From positions 1-12,400 of the forward strand of contig CAAGHY010000051.1 of NCBI GenBank assembly GCA_900769735.1: a DNA stretch of 12,400 nucleotides, in the 5' to 3' direction. Numbering within the stretch: position 1 is the first letter of the stretch; each line of letters opens with the position of its first letter. The notes under the pieces were generated by a model. That model searched no databases. It was given only the letters and a program-made list of their open reading frames with translations, and was not told the origin of the DNA. Shown here piece by piece: positions 1 to 6,745 of this stretch. The translations under genes and the position numbers were made by a program. The DNA is from Rikenellaceae bacterium (GTDB lineage: Bacteria > Bacteroidota > Bacteroidia > Bacteroidales > UBA932).

Positions 1-1092
1 AAATACCAGTGCCAGGAGATCTCAGCAAAACAGGGTATAGGTATTGAAGAGTTGCTTGACAAGGTGCTTTTGGAGGCAGATATGCTTGAGCTTAAGGCAA
101 ACCCTAACAAGAAAGCTGTTGGTACTGTAATTGAGTCATCATTGGATAAAGGTAGAGGTTACCTTGCAACAATCCTTGTTCAGGCAGGTACCCTACGTGT
201 AGGTGACGTTATGTTGAGCGGTTGCTACACCGGTAAGGTTAAGGCAATGTTCAATGAGCGCGGACAGAAAGTTGCTGAGGCAGGTCCTTCAACTCCGGTA
301 TCAATCCTTGGTTTGAACGGTGCCCCTAACGCAGGTGAGACCTTCAACGTGTTTGATGATGAGAAAGAGGCTAAGGACATTGCAAACAAGAGGGAGCAGC
401 TGTTGCGCATACAGGGCTTGAGAACCCAGAAACACATTACCCTTGAGGAGATTGGACGCCGTATTGCAATTGGAAACTTCCAGGAGCTTAACGTTATCAT
501 CAAAGGTGACGTGGACGGTTCAATTGAGGCGTTGTCTGATTCATTGATCAAGCTTTCTACAGAGGAGATCCACGTTAACGTAATCCACAAGGCTGTAGGT
601 GCAATTTCTGAGTCTGATGTGCTTTTGGCAGCAGCTTCAAATGCAATTATCATAGGTTTCCAGGTAAGACCTTCTGCAAATGCAAGAAAGCTTGCTGACA
701 ACGAGGAGATTGAGATAAGACTTTACTCTGTAATCTACGATGCAATCAACGAGGTTAAGAGCGGTATTGAGGGTATGCTTGCACCGGAGGAGAAAGAGGA
801 GATTACAGCAACTGCTGAGGTACGTGAGACCTTCAAGATTTCCAAAGTTGGAACAATTGCCGGATGTATGGTTAAAGAGGGCAAACTTACCAGAAATGCA
901 AAAGTGCGCGTAATCAGAGACGGTATTGTAATCTACACCGGTACCCTTGGATCTTTGAAACGCTTCAAGGATGACGTTAAGGAGGTTAACAGCGGTTACG
1001 ATTGCGGTCTTAACATTGACGGCTACAATGACATAAAAGTTGGAGACATTGTTGAGGCTTACCAGATTGTTGAGATCAAGAGAACCTTGTAA
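1..1092 (+). CDS. infB: Translation initiation factor IF-2, C-terminal part (5' end outside window)
   Basis: This is the last 363 codons of IF-2, the GTPase that places fMet-tRNA on the 30S subunit and promotes subunit joining. The frame is open from base 1, so the true start lies upstream and any TTG or ATG start near base 52 is an artefact. The fragment opens in the end of the G domain, with the G5-type motif SAK in ISAKQGIG (codons 7-14). It continues with the beta-barrel domain II (about residues 40-117, containing GTVIESSLDKGRG), a helical linker, domain III (about 164-255, with NVIIKGDVDGSIEAL) and the fMet-tRNA-binding domain IV (about 267-363, with TAEVRETFKISKVGTIAGC and a final VGDIVEAYQ). 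Domain order and end match full-length bacterial IF-2, with no frameshift. An intrinsic terminator follows 22 bases after the stop. Confidence 0.97.
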   Translation, partial: KYQCQEISAKQGIGIEELLDKVLLEADMLELKANPNKKAVGTVIESSLDKGRGYLATILVQAGTLRVGDVMLSGCYTGKVKAMFNERGQKVAEAGPSTPVSILGLNGAPNAGETFNVFDDEKEAKDIANKREQLLRIQGLRTQKHITLEEIGRRIAIGNFQELNVIIKGDVDGSIEALSDSLIKLSTEEIHVNVIHKAVGAISESDVLLAAASNAIIIGFQVRPSANARKLADNEEIEIRLYSVIYDAINEVKSGIEGMLAPEEKEEITATAEVRETFKISKVGTIAGCMVKEGKLTRNAKVRVIRDGIVIYTGTLGSLKRFKDDVKEVNSGYDCGLNIDGYNDIKVGDIVEAYQIVEIKRTL

Positions 1093-1114
1093 AAGGATTC
1101 ATACCAAATAAAGG

Positions 1115-1145
1115 GAGAGTGACCCAAAAGGTCACTCTCTTTTTT
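1115..1145 (+). terminator. Intrinsic terminator of infB
   Basis: A perfect 10-bp stem, GAGAGTGACC (1115-1124) with GGTCACTCTC (1130-1139), closes a five-base CAAAA loop. It runs directly into a T tract at 1140-1145. G1114 can add a wobble pair with T1140. Position and structure fit a rho-independent terminator ending the infB transcript and separating it from folP. Confidence 0.9.
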
Positions 1146-1213
1146 GTGCAGGAAACACCTGATTACTGCACAAAGTACGGAGCACTGATGAAAGTTTGTA
1201 CAGATAAAGAAAG

Positions 1214-1244
1214 TTGGATATTTCGGCAGATAGGTATAATTTTA
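1214..1244 (+). promoter_or_regulatory. Possible Bacteroidota-type promoter for folP
   Basis: TAATTTTA at 1237-1244 matches the -7 consensus TAnnTTTG at all but the last base. A TTG at 1214-1216 lies 20 bases upstream, where a -33 element is expected. A start site near 1250 would leave a very short leader before the ATG at 1257. The region is AT-rich, so a chance match is possible. The terminator just upstream makes a promoter somewhere in 1147-1256 likely. Confidence 0.4.
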
Positions 1245-1256
1245 CAGATATATTGA

Positions 1257-2141
1257 ATGTTGAAGATTATGGAGAATAATGGAACCTGCAATACCCCGCA
1301 GGTAATGGGTATACTGAACATTAACAATGAGTCCTTTTTTCAGGGGAGCAGGCATACTGCCCTTGAAGAGGTGGACAAGGCATTTGCAGAAATGATTGCC
1401 CAAGGGGCGGACATTATAGATATCGGAGCCTGTTCCACACGTCCGGGGAGCACTCCTGTAACAGAGCAGCAGGAGTGGGAATATCTCAAGGGACCGCTTG
1501 AGTTCATTGCCGGAAAATATCTGCATAACGGGGAAATGCAAAAACTGTCGGGAAGAGAAGTGCAGATTTCCATTGACACTTTCAGAAGCGGAATTGTCCG
1601 CAGGGCACACGACATTTTAGGCAATTTTATTGTGAACGACATTTCTGCCGGAGAGGATGACCCTTTGATGCTGGGGACAGTTGGAGAACTTGGACTGCCT
1701 TATATTGCAATGCACAAAAAGGGGACTCCAAGCACTATGCAGCAAATGTGCAGCTATCCCAACGGGGTGGTAAATGAAGTTGCAGAGTATTTCATTGAAT
1801 TTGAGGAGCGTGCAGCAAAATACGGAATCAAGGAGTACATAATGGATCCGGGGTTCGGTTTTGCAAAGGACCTTGGACAGAACTATGAGCTGTTCAACGG
1901 AATTCCACAAATGGCGCAACAAGTGGAAGCCGGCACCGGCAAAAGGAGAAAAATCCTTGTAGGAATATCCCGCAAGGGGATGATCTGGAAACCTCTTGGC
2001 ATTACTCCCGATGATGCACTCTACGGTACAGTTGCCCTCAACCTGCAGGCATTGCTTCTGGGAACAGACATCATAAGGGTACACGATGTGGCCCAGGCAA
2101 GGCAGTGCGTAAAACTGTGGGAGTTGCTCACAAAAAAATAG
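1257..2141 (+). CDS. folP: Dihydropteroate synthase (DHPS)
   Basis: DHPS joins p-aminobenzoate to hydroxymethyl-dihydropterin diphosphate in cytosolic folate synthesis and is the target of sulfonamides. The TIM-barrel motifs occur in family order: MGILN (17-21), ADIIDIGACSTRPGS (51-65, the STRPG loop), ISIDT (104-108), NDIS (127-130), MHKKGTPSTMQ (152-162), MDPGFGFAKDL (196-206), VGISRKGMI (235-243) and a final IIRVHD (272-277). The length of 294 residues is normal or slightly long. Loop 1 is odd: where most enzymes read NxTPDSFSDGG, this one has NINNESFFQGS (21-31), and GGESTRPG is GACSTRPG. The other catalytic motifs are intact, so I expect an active enzyme. ATG 1257 is the furthest upstream start; ATG 1269 (M5) is an equally possible one. 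tmk follows after 31 bases. Confidence 0.93.
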   Translation: MLKIMENNGTCNTPQVMGILNINNESFFQGSRHTALEEVDKAFAEMIAQGADIIDIGACSTRPGSTPVTEQQEWEYLKGPLEFIAGKYLHNGEMQKLSGREVQISIDTFRSGIVRRAHDILGNFIVNDISAGEDDPLMLGTVGELGLPYIAMHKKGTPSTMQQMCSYPNGVVNEVAEYFIEFEERAAKYGIKEYIMDPGFGFAKDLGQNYELFNGIPQMAQQVEAGTGKRRKILVGISRKGMIWKPLGITPDDALYGTVALNLQALLLGTDIIRVHDVAQARQCVKLWELLTKK

Positions 2142-2149
2142 TATCTTTG
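2142..2149 (+). promoter_or_regulatory. Bacteroidota -7 box upstream of tmk
   Basis: TATCTTTG matches the TAnnTTTG -7 consensus exactly and begins on the base after the folP stop codon. The expected start site near 2155 would leave a leader of about 18 bases before the tmk ATG at 2173. I see no convincing -33 TTTG at the usual 19-21 base spacing; the nearest TTG (2124-2126) is closer than that. tmk may therefore be read both from folP and from its own start. Confidence 0.55.
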
Positions 2150-2172
2150 TTTTTTACAAAAAACACACTTGT

Positions 2173-2877
2173 ATGTTAATAGTATTAGAAGGCCTTGATG
2201 GGGCCGGCAAAAGCACTCAGGTTAAATTGCTTAAGGAATTTTTGGCAAACAAGGGGGTAAATTTGCGCTACCTTCATTTTCCAAGATATGATGCACCTTT
2301 GTACGGAGAACTGATTGGCAAATATCTGAGAGGTGATTTTGGAAGCATTGAGCAGGTACATCCCCAGATTGTGGCACTCCTTTTTGCCCTTGACCGTATG
2401 GATGCGTCCGCTACCATCAAAGAGTGGCTGGCAGCAGGTGACTGTGTGCTGCTTGACCGCTATGTATACTCCAACATTGCATACCAGTGCTCAAAAATTA
2501 TGATGCAGCCCCAGTTTGGGGAGAACCGCGCGGAGCTGGCTCAGGAACTGAGGAACTGGATCTTTGATACAGAATACAACAAATACGGCATTCCAAAACC
2601 AGATTTGAACCTTTTCCTTGATGTTCCAATCAGTTTTGTGGATTCAAAACTTAAGGAGAGCCGCGCCGGGGACGATGACAGGGATTACCTTAACGGCAAG
2701 GAGGATATCCACGAGGCCGACATCAAGTTCCAGATATCTGTGCGTGATTTCTACCTGCAGCAGACTGCAGCGGACAAGGATTTTGTAAGGGTATGCTGTG
2801 AAGACGCCAATGGCAATATGCTCCCTCCTGCAGAGATATTCAAGAATATAAGCGAGCAGGTGGACAAACTGTTTTAA
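2173..2877 (+). CDS. tmk: Thymidylate kinase (dTMP kinase)
   Basis: The enzyme phosphorylates dTMP to dTDP with ATP, a required cytosolic step to dTTP. The P-loop GLDGAGKST is at residues 7-15 and follows the hydrophobic strand MLIVLE. FPRY (36-39) fits the dTMP-contacting FPxR region, DRYVYSNIAYQ (95-105) is the DRY/DRH motif of the nucleoside-binding site, and PKPDLNLFLDVP (141-152) precedes the lid helix. The lid region (about 158-181) carries R164 and R170 within an acidic stretch (GDDDRD). At 234 residues the protein is some 20 longer than many bacterial homologues, with extra length around 108-140 and in the lid. ATG 2173 places the P-loop strand right at the N terminus, as is usual. 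The downstream membrane-protein gene starts 42 bases after the stop, so co-transcription is likely. Confidence 0.95.
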   Translation: MLIVLEGLDGAGKSTQVKLLKEFLANKGVNLRYLHFPRYDAPLYGELIGKYLRGDFGSIEQVHPQIVALLFALDRMDASATIKEWLAAGDCVLLDRYVYSNIAYQCSKIMMQPQFGENRAELAQELRNWIFDTEYNKYGIPKPDLNLFLDVPISFVDSKLKESRAGDDDRDYLNGKEDIHEADIKFQISVRDFYLQQTAADKDFVRVCCEDANGNMLPPAEIFKNISEQVDKLF

Positions 2878-2919
2878 TATACCTGTCCACACAAGGCAAC
2901 ACGCATAAAAAAAGCAGAA

Positions 2920-4278
2920 ATGAGACTTTTAAGGGCTATATGTAGAGTAATTTTTGGAATCCTGTTTGTACTTTCAGGGTTCCTGAAAGCCATTGACCCA
3001 ATTGGCAGTGCCCTTAAAATAAAGGAATACCTTGGTGCATTCCACCTTTCAGCAATAGACTTCATTTCAATCCCCAGTGCCATTCTCCTTTCAACAGCAG
3101 AATTCATTGTGGGAGTGGCAATACTGAAAGGATTGAGATTAAGGCTTTTCTCAAAGATTGCCCTTGGTTTCATCTCATTTTTCACCCTTCTTACCCTTTT
3201 CATCTACATCTTCAATCCTGTAAGCGATTGCGGATGTTTTGGAGAGGCAATCCACCTGAGCAACAAGGCCACTTTCATCAAGAACCTGGTACTTTTAACT
3301 GCAGCCCTTGTCATTTTCTTACAAAGGGACAGGGTTACCCCAATTGCCAAACCAAAAGTTGAATGGGGATACCTTATAGCATACGGAGCACTGATAATTG
3401 CCCTTCAGGGCTACTCGCTACGCAACATCCCACAAATTGATTTTGGCCTTTACAAGGCTGGCACAGACCTTATTGCCACACAACAGGCCAACCAGGAGAG
3501 GGAATATGAAACCACCTTCATCTACACAAAGGACGGCAAGGAGGAGACCTTTACAATAAACAATATTCCCGACAGCACCTGGACTTTTGTAGACGCCAAA
3601 TCTGTTCTTGTAAACGGAGCAGTGGAGGATGCCAGTGTAAATTTCTCATTCATTGATGGAGAAGGAAATTCTGTAGGAAATGAAATTGTAAGCACACCGG
3701 GACCGGTATTCTTCATCTCCATCTACAACGCCAGGGCACTTGGACATCATAGTGTTGAAAAAATTATGGCTCTGGCTGAGACATTGTACCACAACAACCT
3801 TAAACTGTACATTATAAGTGCAAACTCTGTGGAGGAGACAGAACAGCTCTTTTCACCATACATCAGCCTCCTTGGGGAGGAGTTTGAGATTCTTTACGCA
3901 GACTACAAGGCCGTTATCTCCTTTAACCGATCAAGCGGTGGACTCACATACGTGAATAACGGAATCATAGTGGAGAAATGGGCACGCGGCAACTATCCAA
4001 CAGATTCAATTGATGATATCCTAGCCGAAGACCCTGAAATCATCACAGCCCAGGCCCAGATAAGTGAACATCTCTTCGCAGAGATTTCACTCTTTGTGAT
4101 CCTTTGCCTCATTATGATAATCCGTTTTTTCTCAAAGATTTTCTACAGAAGGGCCTTGAATGCTGTAAAGAAAGTCAAAGGCAATGCTACGGAAGAGACA
4201 GCTGTTGTTGATGCAGATACTGCTGCTAATGCAGATGCTGCAAAAGAAGGGGACATTGCAGACCTTACTGAAGAGTAA
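2920..4278 (+). CDS. MauE/DoxX-like membrane protein with C-terminal thioredoxin-like region
   Basis: This is a 452-residue inner-membrane protein of a kind common in Bacteroidota. It resembles the group annotated as BT_3928-family or DoxX-family proteins, an assignment made from memory of its motifs. The N-terminal part has about five hydrophobic helices (roughly 7-25, 52-70, 80-98, 119-135 and 149-166). A DCGCFG motif (103-108) lies after helix three, as in MauE-like proteins, where paired cysteines are linked to thiol redox work. Residues about 258-372 look like a soluble alpha/beta domain (VFFISIYNARALGHHS, then LKLYIISANS, then a beta turn at TYVNNGIIVEKW). This could be a thioredoxin fold, but it has no CxxC. 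A further membrane helix (about 386-405) leads to an Ala/Asp/Glu-rich tail. A role in envelope redox or oxidative stress is inference; the substrate is unknown. The phosphatase gene follows after 30 bases. Confidence 0.75.
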   Translation: MRLLRAICRVIFGILFVLSGFLKAIDPIGSALKIKEYLGAFHLSAIDFISIPSAILLSTAEFIVGVAILKGLRLRLFSKIALGFISFFTLLTLFIYIFNPVSDCGCFGEAIHLSNKATFIKNLVLLTAALVIFLQRDRVTPIAKPKVEWGYLIAYGALIIALQGYSLRNIPQIDFGLYKAGTDLIATQQANQEREYETTFIYTKDGKEETFTINNIPDSTWTFVDAKSVLVNGAVEDASVNFSFIDGEGNSVGNEIVSTPGPVFFISIYNARALGHHSVEKIMALAETLYHNNLKLYIISANSVEETEQLFSPYISLLGEEFEILYADYKAVISFNRSSGGLTYVNNGIIVEKWARGNYPTDSIDDILAEDPEIITAQAQISEHLFAEISLFVILCLIMIIRFFSKIFYRRALNAVKKVKGNATEETAVVDADTAANADAAKEGDIADLTEE

Positions 4279-4291
4279 ACTGTCGGGAAGA
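4277..4291 (+). repeat. Copy of a short dispersed word (AAACTGTCGGGAAGA)
   Basis: This 15-base word starts inside the stop codon of the membrane-protein gene and lies in the 30-base gap before the phosphatase gene. The same 15 bases occur at 1542-1556 inside folP. The core GTCGGGAAGA also occurs at 9527-9536 and, on the minus strand, at 6123-6132. It may be a small repeat, a purine-rich translation-start signal or chance. It is recorded because four copies of a 10-base core in this window are more than expected. Confidence 0.35.
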
Positions 4292-4308
4292 AAAAAATAT
4301 AACCTAAT

Positions 4309-5487
4309 ATGAAAAACCTTAAATTTTTGTTGTTGGCAATTGCTGCATTGGCAGTTGCTTCGTGCTGCGGAAAAACTGAGCCGCAGAAACCAGAGAATGT
4401 AATTTACCTTATTGGAGACGGAATGGGCTTTGGAGCTGTTTCAACTTTGTTGCTTGCTGAAGAGGGGCAGACAGGATTTGAGATGTCTCCTGTAATAGGC
4501 TTGAATGAGACCCAATCTGCAAACAACTATGTAACAGATTCACCTGCAGGCGGTACAGCCCTTGCTACAGGCACCCGCACCTGCAACGGTTTCTTGGGTG
4601 TTGATCCGGATACAGTACAGCTGACCAGTGTACTCAAAAAGGCTCAGGCAATGGGTAAAAAGACTGGTATTGTAGTAAACACTACCCTTACAGAGGCTAC
4701 TCCAGGTGCATTCTATGCAGGTGTTCCTTCACGTTCCATGGGCTTCAAGATTGCAGAGCAGTTCTGCAACAGTGATGTGGATGTAGCTATTGGAGCAGGA
4801 CTTTCTGCCTTCATCAACCGTCCTGATTCTGTAGACCTTACAGCTACCCTTATTGAGAAAGGCTATAATGTATACCTCGACTGGAAATCTGTACTAAATA
4901 CCCAGAGTGAGAAATTTGTGGGTATACTTGAGATGAGCGACGTACACCGCCGCAACAAATCTTCAAATACAACTGCAAAGGCTGCTGAGGGTGATGCGGT
5001 ATGCCTTGCTGCAAAACTTGCTGCTGATGCCGGCAATTTGGACACAACTAGATTCTCTGAGCCTACAGTTTACCTTGAGAAAGCTTCTGTAAAGGCTCTT
5101 GAGCAGCTTTCAAAAAATGCACCTAACGGCTTTTTCCTTATGATTGAGAGCGCCATCATTGACGGTTATGGCCATAACAATGATTCTGAGGGTATGATTG
5201 AGGAGATGAAGGAGTTCAACGGCCTGCTAAAGGCTTTGGTTGCATACGTGAATGCACACCCTGAGACACTTCTTGTGGTAACTGCAGACCACGAGACCGG
5301 CGGCACAGGTGTAGGTTACAAGAGCCACGCCGTAAACCAGCCTGAAGGACTGAACCTTACTTTCAGCACCAAAGGCCACACCGGTACCGTTGTTCCAATC
5401 TTTGCTTACGGTGCGGGGGCAGAGAAATTCCAGGGCATTTTCAAGAACAAGGAGATTCCGGGAATAATTGAAGAGCTTATAAAATAA
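4309..5487 (+). CDS. Alkaline phosphatase, PhoA-type superfamily, lipoprotein
   Basis: This is a predicted secreted metal-dependent phosphomonoesterase that would release phosphate from organic esters in the envelope. The N terminus is a lipoprotein signal: basic MKNLK, a hydrophobic core, then AVAS before Cys19, with a second Cys at 20. Metal-site and catalytic motifs appear in order: IGDGMG (35-40, Asp37), VTDSPAGGTALATGT (75-89, nucleophile Ser78), MIESAIIDGYGHNND (278-292, Glu280, Asp285, His289), TADHETGG (325-332, Asp327, His328) and GHTGT (356-360, His357). Length (392) suits the family, and E. coli PhoA is the nearest well-known relative in motif layout. The gene lies 30 bases after the membrane-protein gene and may share its transcript; I see no strong own promoter. 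Transcription should stop at the hairpin at 5503-5537. Confidence 0.93.
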   Translation: MKNLKFLLLAIAALAVASCCGKTEPQKPENVIYLIGDGMGFGAVSTLLLAEEGQTGFEMSPVIGLNETQSANNYVTDSPAGGTALATGTRTCNGFLGVDPDTVQLTSVLKKAQAMGKKTGIVVNTTLTEATPGAFYAGVPSRSMGFKIAEQFCNSDVDVAIGAGLSAFINRPDSVDLTATLIEKGYNVYLDWKSVLNTQSEKFVGILEMSDVHRRNKSSNTTAKAAEGDAVCLAAKLAADAGNLDTTRFSEPTVYLEKASVKALEQLSKNAPNGFFLMIESAIIDGYGHNNDSEGMIEEMKEFNGLLKALVAYVNAHPETLLVVTADHETGGTGVGYKSHAVNQPEGLNLTFSTKGHTGTVVPIFAYGAGAEKFQGIFKNKEIPGIIEELIK

Positions 5488-5502
5488 ATATTGCACTATA
5501 AC

Positions 5503-5537
5503 AAAAGAGCCTGTTGCACCACTGCACAGGCTCTTTT
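5503..5537. terminator. Bidirectional terminator between convergent genes
   Basis: AAAAGAGCCTGT (5503-5514) pairs perfectly with ACAGGCTCTTTT (5526-5537), a 12-bp stem. Two more pairs (G5516-C5525, C5517-G5524) can form if T5515 bulges out, leaving a six-base loop. The A-rich left foot and T-rich right foot give a T run on the outgoing side on both strands. It lies between the phosphatase gene (ends 5487) and the minus-strand amidase gene (ends 5565), so it can end both transcripts. Confidence 0.85.
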
Positions 5538-5564
5538 GCTTTATTCAACAAACGCAATCCTCCA

Positions 5565-6644
5565 TTATTTGACCTCCACCATCTCCACAGGCTGAACCTG
5601 ACTTTCATCCAAAGGATGCCACTGGTAGGCAACCTTGCCAAAGTCTATTGTACCCAAATCTATACAGCGTATATTTACATTATAGGCTGTATGGTAATAG
5701 ACTATCTTGTGGGTAAGGTCTATTGAACTGGTCCATTGGGTTGCACTTGGAATATTTGGGAACTCTGTTCCAGCATTTGTTTCAAATCCAAGGGGAACAT
5801 CAAAGAAGTTCAACAGATGAAATGTCTGGGTTACGGTAGCAAACGCATCTGCCATCTGAGGGGCAGTGTTGCGGATGAAGGCAGCTCTTATGAAACGTGA
5901 AGGAGGGGTTGCATCACCAGGTACGCCTCTCAATCCTGAACCGCTTCCAATAGGTTGCACTTCAAAGTCCCCCATTTTCTGAGGTGCGGCTGTACCGCCA
6001 TAGAGGTTAACATAATTGCTCAGGTTGGTAAGATGCCACTCAAAACCGGGAGCATTGGTAATTACCCCCACTGGATTTTCATAAAAATGGGGGACACCGT
6101 CCACTATCTCCAATACTACCTCTCTTCCCGACGGTTCACCTATCCTCCAATGTATAACCGCATCACCTACCAGACCCACAATATCCACATTGCCGGAAAG
6201 GATTGCCTGTTTAACCTCGTCAATTGTGGCAAACTGGGTAAGCATCCACTGGTTCAGCTGCATATCGGCAACCGAGACATCCCTGCGGGAAGGGTCAAAT
6301 TTCCCGTAAGAGCCATATTCGGGGAAGAAGAACAATCCTGTTGACAAACCTGCCTCATTCATCCCCTCCGCAATGAAGTTCTTGTCGGCCACAGTAAGTC
6401 CAACTACTCCGTATTTTGCGGTAAAGTGGTGACCCTGCCCGCCGTCGGGAGTATAGGAGAAAAGTTTTTCTCCGCGAGGGATTATGGTATATCCGCTCTC
6501 AAGGTACCCTTTTGCCCACTCAATGGTTCTGGCCTGTATATAACTGCCATCCTTTGCCTTCAATGCTATGCCTGTGCAGGCTCCTGCGGGTATTGCCGCA
6601 CTGCACACTGCAGCAAGCCCCAAAACTAATCCTTTAGTATTCAT
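5565..6644 (-). CDS. Choloylglycine hydrolase / penicillin V acylase family protein, exported
   Basis: This is a member of the C59 (linear amide C-N hydrolase) N-terminal-nucleophile family, which includes bile salt hydrolases, penicillin V acylases and acyl-homoserine-lactone acylases. A signal sequence (MNTKGLVLGLAAVCSAAIPAGA, cut in prediction after residue 22) would expose Cys23, the expected nucleophile, as the new N terminus. Other expected active-site positions are Arg39 in ARTIEW (38-43), Asn96 in EGMNEAGL (93-100), the TNAPGFEWHLTN stretch (196-207, catalytic Asn197) and Arg250 in PSRFIRA (247-253). Glu42 stands where many bile salt hydrolases have Asp. Length (359) suits the family. 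Substrate cannot be told from sequence; bile salts are one candidate if the host is a gut bacterium. The gene is divergent from purB. A weak -7-like box (TAGTATTG, minus strand, 6682-6689) is the only promoter hint. Confidence 0.88.
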   Translation of the reverse strand: MNTKGLVLGLAAVCSAAIPAGACTGIALKAKDGSYIQARTIEWAKGYLESGYTIIPRGEKLFSYTPDGGQGHHFTAKYGVVGLTVADKNFIAEGMNEAGLSTGLFFFPEYGSYGKFDPSRRDVSVADMQLNQWMLTQFATIDEVKQAILSGNVDIVGLVGDAVIHWRIGEPSGREVVLEIVDGVPHFYENPVGVITNAPGFEWHLTNLSNYVNLYGGTAAPQKMGDFEVQPIGSGSGLRGVPGDATPPSRFIRAAFIRNTAPQMADAFATVTQTFHLLNFFDVPLGFETNAGTEFPNIPSATQWTSSIDLTHKIVYYHTAYNVNIRCIDLGTIDFGKVAYQWHPLDESQVQPVEMVEVK

Positions 6645-6710
6645 ATTCTATCTTTATTGAAGATTTACCAATACCAAACACCAATACTATGTTTTTGTTG
6701 CATTTTTGCG

Positions 6711-6718
6711 TATCTTTG
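6711..6718 (+). promoter_or_regulatory. Bacteroidota -7 box of the purB promoter
   Basis: TATCTTTG matches TAnnTTTG exactly, 27 bases before the purB ATG, implying a start near 6724 and a leader of about 20 bases. The expected -33 position (about 6686-6692) lacks a clean TTTG. TTG triplets at 6695-6697 and 6698-6700 are too close for the usual spacing. No purine riboswitch structure fits into so short a leader. Confidence 0.6.
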
Positions 6719-6745
6719 TGTCCAAATTTTTTCATTTAACACACT

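Noticed and set aside
225..701. Minus-strand open frame of 158 codons opposite infB
   Set aside because: It lies wholly inside conserved IF-2 domains on the plus strand and has no family features.
1146..1171. Weak fold GTGCA...TGCAC after the infB terminator
   Set aside because: Only five pairs, and it competes with an overlapping CAGG/CCTG pairing. It is not convincing as an RNA element.
1199..1250. Three CAGATA copies (1201-1206, 1227-1232, 1245-1250), two of them within TACAGATA, upstream of folP
   Set aside because: Six- to eight-base matches with uneven spacing (26 and 18 bases) in AT-rich sequence. No known regulator is implied.
1176..3395. 14-base match TACGGAGCACTGAT at 1176-1189 and 3382-3395
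   Set aside because: A single pair of 14-base matches is close to chance expectation for a window this size, and the two contexts (non-coding and coding) have nothing in common.
4198..4275. Ala/Asp-rich tail of the MauE/DoxX-like protein as a DNA tandem repeat
   Set aside because: GCA and GAT codons recur without a fixed period. It is low-complexity protein sequence, not an ordered repeat.
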